A DNA stretch of 18,623 nucleotides, taken from NCBI GenBank assembly GCA_016297535.1, contig JAEDGL010000036.1:1-18623 (forward strand), in the 5' to 3' direction. Made by a program: the position numbers and the translations under genes. The notes under the pieces were generated by a model that was not told the origin of the DNA, did not search any database, and saw only the letters and a list, made by a program, of their open reading frames with translations. Source of the stretch: Clostridia bacterium. GTDB taxonomy: Bacteria; Bacillota; Clostridia; Christensenellales; Aristaeellaceae. Below, piece after piece: positions 13,268 to 18,623 of this stretch (the stretch's first letter is position 1; the number at the start of each line of letters is the position of its first letter).

Positions 13268-15064
13268 TTAATCCTCCTTCAGGGCCGAGGCCGGAATAAA
13301 CAGGCGGCAGTCCTTGCTGTGGTATGTGGTCTGTACATACGCCCATTCCTGGCCGAAGAACGCCAGCAGCGTTACCTCGTCGCCCTTGCGCAGCGTTGTA
13401 ACGGTTGATTGGCTGCGCAGCGGATCATCGGTTGCTTTGGCATTTCGTGCAAGCCTGAGAGGCAGAAAACAGAAGTCAAGCTGGGCTACGCTATCGGAAT
13501 TGGCCAGCGTTTTATCGTCTATATAGCCCATGCGCCCGCGCGAGCCGTCGCCAATGGCGTAGCTTACCAGCACCCAGCCGTTTTCCATGCCGTAGATGGC
13601 CACGGTTTCATCGGTGGTTACCTGTGCACCCTCCGGTGCCCAGGCCATTTCGCCTGGCGCGCTGTACACCTTGAGAGTGCGTACCTTTTCAAACGCGGCG
13701 TCCTCAAGCTGCTCCATTCGCGGCGCGGTAAGCAGCGCGTTTTCGTAGGGGGAAAGCGTAGGCGTAGGCGTGGGCGTGGGTACGGGCGTTGGACTGGGCG
13801 TAGGCGTGGGGCTGGGCGTGGGCCGGGGCGTAGGCGTGGGGCTGGGACTGGGCGTGGGCGTGGGGCTTGGGGTGGGCGTAGGCACGGGCGTGGGACTGGG
13901 CGTAACAAATTCCTCCGGCGCCACGCGCTCGCCCTGGCGGTTGAGCACATAGCCGCTGATATCGTTATCGCCGCGCAGCACAAACGCGCTGTCACTGCCA
14001 ATATCCAGCGCGCCGTTGAGCACCTCGCTGCTCAGCACGCCATCCTCCACGCTGTATTCGCTTACGGTTACGGTAAGCAGCTTGCCATCGGCTGTAAACT
14101 GGTAGTAAAGAGTACCGTCGGTTCCAAGGGGTTTCCACAGGCCGTGGGTCAGCACATCCACCATGATCGCGTCGTTACCGGCAACGGGCATGGGAGTGGG
14201 CGTAATAACAGGAGCCAGCGAAAAATCGGGGTTAAGCGTTTCCTGCGGGAAAGGGGTAACGGTGGGCATGGGCGTAACGGTGAGAACGGGCGTAACGGTT
14301 TCCCGCGGGGTTGGGGCAGGCGTGGCCGGTTCGGCCGTTGGCTGGGGCGGTTCCGCCGTCGGCCGGAGCGTGGCCGGAGCGGTGTTTCCCGTAAGCAGCG
14401 GCGACCAGCTCAGCGGCAGGTCCTCCCATTTCAGATCCAGCGCCACCGCCTGCGCGCCGAGGGTTTGCGTATCGTACAGCACGCGCAGATAATCTGTGGT
14501 TAAAAAGTAGGAATCCGGCAGCGGCACCAGGCCGCTGTCCGTAATGGTATCCAGCAGCAGGTTCATTTCTTCTGCCTGTTTGTAAACGGCAGCGCAGATG
14601 GCCTCCATCACCACGGCCTCGGGCTCGGTAAATAGATCCGCAAGGCGCAAAAGGCGCTTGCCGTTTAGATCCACCAGCACATAGAACAGCTCTACCTCCG
14701 TCTCCTTGGCTCCCTCGGGCAGCCTGCTCACGGAGGCCTCCACAGAAAGCACGCCTTCAAAATCCAGCGATGCACAGTAGCCGCCGCGCGCCTGACCCGC
14801 ATCCATTTGCCCCATGCGGCAGATGGGCTCGGTAATGTTTTGGGTGAGGAACTGCGCAAAGGCCTCGTCGCTGCATTCAAAGGTTGGATAATCCAACGCC
14901 GTACGCTGCGTGGCGGTATCCGTTTCCTGGTGATTGCGAAGGATGGTTACGCCGCAGGCCTCTCCCTCCCGCGTAACAGCGGTTTCGGGCAGCGGTTCCT
15001 CCGCCAGCACAGCAACGTGGCACAGCGTGCAAAGCGCCAGCATCAGCGCCAAAAAACGTTTCAT
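13268..15064 (-). CDS. Secreted modular protein: RsiV-like domain, Pro/Thr linkers, SH3-like C-terminus
   Basis: The 598-residue protein begins with a signal peptide (MKRFLALMLALCTLCHVAVLAEE, cleavage probably near A21). Residues about 30-225 resemble the DUF4163/DUF3298 (RsiV-like) region, with FYVLVDLNGKRLLRLADLF as the marker segment. A Pro/Thr-rich linker (about 229-293) leads to a small beta-rich domain (about 296-385), then a second linker of almost pure PTPSPTP repeats (388-437). The C-terminal 160 residues look like two SH3-type bacterial modules (around KVYSAPGE...NGWVLVSY...MGYIDD and LRKGDEVTLLAFFGQEWAYVQT), which often bind peptidoglycan. It is predicted to be outside the membrane and wall-associated. 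The start at 15064 has GGAGG 8 bases upstream. Function is unknown; a sensor or structural partner of the membrane protein upstream is an inference. Confidence 0.8.
   Translation of the reverse strand: MKRFLALMLALCTLCHVAVLAEEPLPETAVTREGEACGVTILRNHQETDTATQRTALDYPTFECSDEAFAQFLTQNITEPICRMGQMDAGQARGGYCASLDFEGVLSVEASVSRLPEGAKETEVELFYVLVDLNGKRLLRLADLFTEPEAVVMEAICAAVYKQAEEMNLLLDTITDSGLVPLPDSYFLTTDYLRVLYDTQTLGAQAVALDLKWEDLPLSWSPLLTGNTAPATLRPTAEPPQPTAEPATPAPTPRETVTPVLTVTPMPTVTPFPQETLNPDFSLAPVITPTPMPVAGNDAIMVDVLTHGLWKPLGTDGTLYYQFTADGKLLTVTVSEYSVEDGVLSSEVLNGALDIGSDSAFVLRGDNDISGYVLNRQGERVAPEEFVTPSPTPVPTPTPSPTPTPSPSPTPTPRPTPSPTPTPSPTPVPTPTPTPTLSPYENALLTAPRMEQLEDAAFEKVRTLKVYSAPGEMAWAPEGAQVTTDETVAIYGMENGWVLVSYAIGDGSRGRMGYIDDKTLANSDSVAQLDFCFLPLRLARNAKATDDPLRSQSTVTTLRKGDEVTLLAFFGQEWAYVQTTYHSKDCRLFIPASALKED
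13754..13905 (-). repeat. Low-complexity tandem repeat coding for the PTPSPTP linker
   Basis: The plus strand is a run of GGCGTGGG/GGCGTAGG units with a basic 6-base period and frequent 12- and 18-base higher-order repeats. It keeps the reading frame of the secreted protein. Such tracts change length easily by slippage, and they create long spurious open frames on the other strand. Confidence 0.85.
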
Positions 15065-15079
15065 TTCGGTTTCCTCCAA

Positions 15080-16735
15080 TCAAAACTCGCCATCCAGCCG
15101 GATGGGACAGGAAGAGACGGCCGACAAAGCCACATACTCGCAGCCGTCTTCCCCTTCCAGCACAAAGGAGCAGCTGAGGGGCAGCACGCCATCCGCGCCG
15201 TTTACGGCCCGAATGGTAAGGCTGGAAGACGCGCCCGCAAGCGTTTTTTCCGTCCAGACAAGATCGCTTGGCAGCGGACGGATGGAATCATAGGCATACG
15301 CATAATGCTGCTCGCCATGCACAAAGAGGCCGTATTTCCCACTCAGCGGATCCTTTACGACCAGGGCATCGCAATCGGGATAGGCGATCACCTCGGGGCT
15401 GCAAAGAAGGGGCTCGTCCACCTTCGGCAAACGGTAGAGCGATCCATCGCTCATGTATGCCATTGCGCACACGGCGGCCACCGCATCCTCCATGTGCCCG
15501 GCAGACAGCCAGCGGTTCATGCTGCCATCCTCCCCGATGACATACAGCAGATAGCGTTCGTCTGCTCCGGCGGTGCTGCCGGTATCCACATAGGCCAGCG
15601 TATAACCGCCGCTAAAGGGAAACGTGCGGCTGAACCACAGGCTGCTCATCAGCCTGCCCTGCGCATCCACATAGTTGGCCAGTCCGTCCTCCCGGCTTTC
15701 CACCACGGCCCAGCCGTTGTACATGGGATGGAGAAACACGCTTTCATGAATGGCGGCCTCAATATCCGCCGTGCGAATCAGCGCGGATCCGTCGGCGGCA
15801 ATCAGCCAGGGAGACTGGTTAACGTAGAAGCCGCCAAAATCCTGCGCAATCATATCCTGCGCGTCCAGCCCCTCAAAATAGCACAGGAGGCGGCCTTCGG
15901 CGGTAAACAGGTAAAAGTCGTATCGTCCGTCCGCGCGCAGATTGCGGGTAACAATGTGGCGGTCTGTTACGATGTGGTTTTTCATTTCCAGCGTTCCGCT
16001 GAGCCGTGCGATGGTACTGCGCGCCGTATCCGATACAGCGGCGGCAGGCGCGGCGTCATAAGCCTTGACGGGCTCCGGCGTAACCTGAACAGCGGGCGTT
16101 TCGGCGGGAGGATCCACAAAGGCGGATATCCCAAGCATTTTGGCAAGCGGCTTGCGCGCCGCCCATACCGCGCCGCCAAGCAGCGCCAGGGTCAGGATGG
16201 CAATCAGCAGCTTTTTCAGCGTATGGCGCCGGTTGGAAAGCAAGGGCTGATCCTCCTGCACCTGATAGCCCAGGCCTTTTTCGGAATCCGCCTCCACGCG
16301 GTCGCCATCCGCCCAGGTTGCCCTGCGCGGACGGTAGACGTTGCCGGATGCGTATCCGTACCGGTCGGAAGAGTCCTGCATTTCCTCCGTCTGGGGAGAA
16401 AACGCATACTGCTGCATGCTGGGCGGCGGCGCAAAGGCAGGCTCGGCTCCGCCCTGCTGCTCTGCTCCCTCGCGGCTGTAATAGGCGGCATAGTCCGTCC
16501 CGGGCCGGTCGGATGGCTGCCGGCGGGCCGTAGATCCGGCGGATTCGTTCACCGCCTGGCAGGCCTCGGGATCGGGGTCGGATTCGCCGGGCATGGAAGC
16601 GTCCCATTCCGCGCTGGAGGACGGACCGGCGGACGGATCCTGCATTGCCTGGTCAGGCGCTTCATCCGCCCGTGCCGCGTGCAAACGCTGCATACGATTC
16701 ATGCGGCTGCGTGTGCGGGAAGAGGCATTCGTCAT
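15080..16735 (-). CDS. Single-pass membrane protein with WG-repeat-like outer domain
   Basis: The 551-residue protein has a long, polar, probably disordered N-terminal region (1-165, rich in Ser, Pro, Gln and acidic residues). One transmembrane helix follows (about 173-194, LKKLLIAILTLALLGGAVWA) after a basic stretch NRRHTLKK. The rest is an outer domain of about 350 residues with repeated strands such as NGWAVVESREDGLANYVDAQG and DPLSGKYGLFVHGE, resembling WG or beta-propeller-like repeats. The positive-inside rule puts the N-terminus in the cytoplasm. The start at 16735 has GAGGTG 5 bases upstream. It is the first gene of the operon, followed after 15 bases by the secreted SH3-like protein. 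I do not recognise a named family. The cytoplasmic tail is a plausible client for the operon's AAA+ ATPase. Confidence 0.75.
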   Translation of the reverse strand: MTNASSRTRSRMNRMQRLHAARADEAPDQAMQDPSAGPSSSAEWDASMPGESDPDPEACQAVNESAGSTARRQPSDRPGTDYAAYYSREGAEQQGGAEPAFAPPPSMQQYAFSPQTEEMQDSSDRYGYASGNVYRPRRATWADGDRVEADSEKGLGYQVQEDQPLLSNRRHTLKKLLIAILTLALLGGAVWAARKPLAKMLGISAFVDPPAETPAVQVTPEPVKAYDAAPAAAVSDTARSTIARLSGTLEMKNHIVTDRHIVTRNLRADGRYDFYLFTAEGRLLCYFEGLDAQDMIAQDFGGFYVNQSPWLIAADGSALIRTADIEAAIHESVFLHPMYNGWAVVESREDGLANYVDAQGRLMSSLWFSRTFPFSGGYTLAYVDTGSTAGADERYLLYVIGEDGSMNRWLSAGHMEDAVAAVCAMAYMSDGSLYRLPKVDEPLLCSPEVIAYPDCDALVVKDPLSGKYGLFVHGEQHYAYAYDSIRPLPSDLVWTEKTLAGASSSLTIRAVNGADGVLPLSCSFVLEGEDGCEYVALSAVSSCPIRLDGEF

Positions 16736-16788
16736 GATGGCACCTCGTGATTTCGTTCTTTCCCAATGGGGATAGTTAGGCAATAATA

Positions 16789-16817
16789 AGGATAGCACGA
16801 AAGGCAAGCGCCGTCAA
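16789..16817 (-). promoter_or_regulatory. Sigma-A promoter of the AAA ATPase operon
   Basis: The -35 TTGACG (16812-16817) and -10 TATCCT (16789-16794) are 17 bases apart. The transcript should begin near 16782, giving a leader of about 47 bases before the ATG at 16735. Confidence 0.65.
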
Positions 16818-16820
16818 GGT

Positions 16821-16850
16821 TTGCACAGGGGGCGCGCGATGTGGTATACT
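16821..16850 (+). promoter_or_regulatory. Sigma-A promoter of the amidohydrolase gene
   Basis: An extended -10 (TGG before TATACT, 16845-16850) lies 18 bases after a -35-like TTGCAC (16821-16826). The leader is about 23 bases. The -35 box is only three bases from the -35 box of the divergent promoter. Confidence 0.65.
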
Positions 16851-16879
16851 GGGCAAAACAGCTTTGCGGAGGGAAACGA

Positions 16880-18475
16880 ATGAGAACCATTTACCATAAC
16901 GCCAGCGTATATACCGGACGGCTGCCCCTGCAGCAGGCATTGATCGTGGAGGACGGCCGCTTTGTCTTTGCCGGCAGCAACGAGGACGCGCTTTTGCAAC
17001 GGGCGGATGAAACGGTTGATTTGAACGGCGCCTTTGTCTGCCCCGGCTTGATCGACAGCCATATGCATATGCTCAATTACGGCAGCGCGCTGATAGACGC
17101 ACCGCTGCACCGGCACACCCGCTCTCTGGCCGATCTGATCGACTGCCTGAAGCACACCCCGCCCGGACGCGGCGGATGGATTCTTGGCCGGGGCTGGAAT
17201 CAGGATTATTTTGAGGATGCTGGCCGCATGCCCAACCGCTGGGATCTGGATCAGGTATCCACCGTGCATCCCATATGCGTTACCCGCGCCTGCGGCCATG
17301 CGCTGGCGGTAAATAGCCTTGCCTTGAAGCAGCTTGGCATTACGGCGGACACGCCGCAGGTGGATGGCGGCCAGATGGTGCTGGAAAACGGTCAACCCAA
17401 CGGCGTGTTTCTGGACAACGCCATGTCCCTGGTTACCTCCGGCATTCCCGCGCCTTCCAGGCAGGATGTGAAGCAGATGCTTGTATCCGCCGCACGGGCT
17501 TTGAACCGCTACGGCATCACCAGCTGCCACAGCGATGATTACAGCGTCTTTCAGGCGCTTCCCTGGCAGGTGGTGAACCAGGCCTACCGCGAACTGGAAG
17601 CAAGCGGCGAGTTGACCGTACGCGTTTACGAGCAATCCAATTTTTCCACGCCGGATGCACTGCGCGGCTTTGTGGAGGCCGGCAACCTTACCGGTACCGG
17701 GTCGGATCTGTTCCGCATCGGGCCGCTGAAAATGCTGGGCGACGGCGCGTTGGGTGCGCACACGGCCTTTCTTTCCCGGCCATACGCGGATGATCCCTCC
17801 ACCCGCGGGCTCAGCGTTTTTACCCCGGAAACCTTTGATTGCATGATCGGCTACGCCCATGAGCATGGCATGCAGGTAGCCGTGCACTGCATTGGGGATG
17901 CCTGTCTGGATCTGGTGTTAAACAGCATTGAAAAGGCGCTGGCCGCTCACCCGCGCGCCGGTCACCGTCACGGCATTGTACACGCCCAGATCACCCGGCC
18001 GGATCAGCTGGAACGCATTGTTCAAAACCGTCTGCACGTTTATGCGCAGAGCATTTTTCTTGATTACGATATCCACATTGTGCAGCAGCGCGTGGGCAGG
18101 GAGCTTGCCGGCACCAGCTACAGCTGGAAAACCCTTCTCAACCGCGGAACCACCGTAAGCAACGGCAGCGACTGCCCCGTGGAAATGCCACGCGCGCTGG
18201 CGGGGATGCAATGCGCTGTTACCCGCTGCGATCTGGCGGGTAACGGGCCCTATCTTGCGCAAGAGGCCTTTACCGTGCAGGAGGCGCTGGACAGCTTTAC
18301 CCGTGCCGGGGCCTATGCAAGCTTTGAGGAAAACAAAAAGGGCCAGATACAGCCCGGAATGCTTGCGGATTTTGTGGTGCTGGGTCAAAATCCTTTTTGC
18401 GTGGATCCCTTTGCCATCAAGGATATCCCTGTACTGAGCACCTATCTGGGCGGAAGGAAGGTTTTTGAGGCCTGA
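16880..18475 (+). CDS. YtcJ-type metal-dependent amidohydrolase
   Basis: The 531-residue protein, a usual length for the Amidohydro_3/YtcJ group, has the metal-binding DSHMH motif (H61, H63), GPLKMLGDGALGAHTAFL with K284 as candidate carbamylated lysine, AVHCIGD (H336), GIVHAQ (H368) and SNGSDCPVE (D431). Conserved family segments also include WILGRGWNQDYF and CVTRACGHALAVNS. Members hydrolyse amides such as N-formyl or N-substituted compounds; the natural substrate is usually unknown. There is no signal peptide, so it is cytoplasmic. The ATG at 16880 has GGAGGG 7 bases upstream; the upstream in-frame GTG would lie inside the promoter. It is monocistronic, on the opposite strand from all its neighbours, and ends in a strong hairpin. 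Nothing links it clearly to the sugar locus. Confidence 0.93.
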   Translation: MRTIYHNASVYTGRLPLQQALIVEDGRFVFAGSNEDALLQRADETVDLNGAFVCPGLIDSHMHMLNYGSALIDAPLHRHTRSLADLIDCLKHTPPGRGGWILGRGWNQDYFEDAGRMPNRWDLDQVSTVHPICVTRACGHALAVNSLALKQLGITADTPQVDGGQMVLENGQPNGVFLDNAMSLVTSGIPAPSRQDVKQMLVSAARALNRYGITSCHSDDYSVFQALPWQVVNQAYRELEASGELTVRVYEQSNFSTPDALRGFVEAGNLTGTGSDLFRIGPLKMLGDGALGAHTAFLSRPYADDPSTRGLSVFTPETFDCMIGYAHEHGMQVAVHCIGDACLDLVLNSIEKALAAHPRAGHRHGIVHAQITRPDQLERIVQNRLHVYAQSIFLDYDIHIVQQRVGRELAGTSYSWKTLLNRGTTVSNGSDCPVEMPRALAGMQCAVTRCDLAGNGPYLAQEAFTVQEALDSFTRAGAYASFEENKKGQIQPGMLADFVVLGQNPFCVDPFAIKDIPVLSTYLGGRKVFEA

Positions 18476-18538
18476 GCATCCGATTACATCCAATTGCCGC
18501 GCAGGTTTTTTATCGGCAGGGCAAGGCCACAAGACAGC

Positions 18539-18574
18539 AAACCCTCCGTATGGTTCGAACCATACGGAGGGTTT
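18539..18574 (+). terminator. Perfect 36-bp palindrome, terminator of the amidohydrolase gene
   Basis: Two 18-bp arms, AAACCCTCCGTATGGTTC and its exact complement, meet without a spacer 63 bases after the stop codon. The RNA would form a very stable hairpin flanked by A's and T's. The T-run after it is short (TTTC), so termination efficiency is uncertain. Being a perfect palindrome it could act on both strands. Confidence 0.75.
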
Positions 18575-18606
18575 CAGACTGTCGAAAAACTTTTCGGGAG
18601 TTGTCA
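18572..18606 (+). repeat. Copy 2 of the conserved post-hairpin block
   Basis: TTTCAGACTGTCGAAAAAC (18572-18590), a 7-base variable spacer, then GAGTTGTCA (18598-18606) repeat the block seen after the AAA ATPase terminator. The order and register relative to the gene and hairpin are the same in both places. Confidence 0.85.
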
Positions 18607-18607
18607 G

Positions 18608-18623
18608 AGGGGCCGCAGCCCCT
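18608..18623 (+). other. Second small hairpin at the window edge
   Basis: AGGGGC CGCA GCCCCT forms a 6-bp stem with a 4-base loop directly after the conserved block and runs to the last base of the window. The stem may continue beyond it. From 18476 to the end no gene is seen. Confidence 0.5.

Noticed and set aside
13754..13905. Tandem repeats as a CRISPR array
   Set aside because: The units are 6 bases long with no unique spacers and are part of a coding frame.
13409..14503. Gly/Arg-rich plus-strand open frame
   Set aside because: It is an artefact of the GC-rich repeat encoding the Pro/Thr linker on the other strand.
14807..16750. 647-codon open frame on the plus strand
   Set aside because: It is antisense to the membrane protein gene. 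The minus frame has a promoter, ribosome binding site, membrane helix and operon spacing.
12165..18606. The two inverted copies of the conserved block as terminal repeats of a 6.4-kb transposon
   Set aside because: Each copy follows a gene's terminator hairpin in the same register, no transposase lies between them, and no target duplication can be checked because the right copy is at the window edge. Terminator-linked dispersed repeats are simpler.

Overview
The window looks like chromosomal DNA from a gut-type, Gram-positive Clostridia-like bacterium. The evidence is the strong AGGAGG-type ribosome binding sites before almost every gene, the LplB/YtcP-type sugar ABC transporter driven by a YesM/YesN-type two-component pair, and a SpoVK/CbbX-like AAA ATPase. 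No rRNA, tRNA or CRISPR array was seen. The species cannot be named from this sequence.

Region A (1-11686, all minus strand) reads as one carbohydrate-utilisation locus. In transcription order it holds an AraC-type response regulator, a sensor histidine kinase, two ABC permeases, a secreted solute-binding protein, a sialidase-like protein, a DapA/NanA-type aldolase, a second sialidase-like protein, a PIG-L-type deacetylase homologue, a small alpha/beta hydrolase, and the first codons of another gene cut by the window edge. A good sigma-A promoter precedes the regulator gene, and a second candidate lies between the kinase and permease genes. The inferred logic is that the kinase senses an external glycan or its binding protein, the regulator switches on the operon, the transporter imports an oligosaccharide, and cytoplasmic enzymes remove caps, cleave the glycosidic bond and split the acid sugar by aldol cleavage. 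The enzymes are atypical: both sialidase-like proteins appear to lack the usual FRIP arginine, the PIG-L protein lacks the usual catalytic aspartate, and the aldolase has an odd loop after its active-site tyrosine. The substrate may therefore not be ordinary sialic acid.

Region B (11687-12263) has no gene. It holds the regulator promoter, a strong hairpin, a block of GTGCTC repeats with about 23-bp spacing that resembles a decayed IS21-type terminus, and the terminator region of the next operon.

Region C (12264-16735, minus strand) is a three-gene operon: a membrane protein with a long cytoplasmic tail and a WG-repeat-like outer domain, a secreted protein with an RsiV-like domain, Pro/Thr linkers and SH3-like C-terminal modules, and a CbbX/SpoVK-type AAA+ ATPase. 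It looks like an envelope-associated system of unknown job. Its promoter lies back to back with the promoter of a plus-strand YtcJ-type amidohydrolase (Region D, 16880-18475).

Both the AAA operon and the amidohydrolase end in a hairpin followed, in exactly the same register, by the same 19-base block and a shared GAGTTGTCA. This two-copy 3'-end element is the most distinctive non-coding signal in the window.
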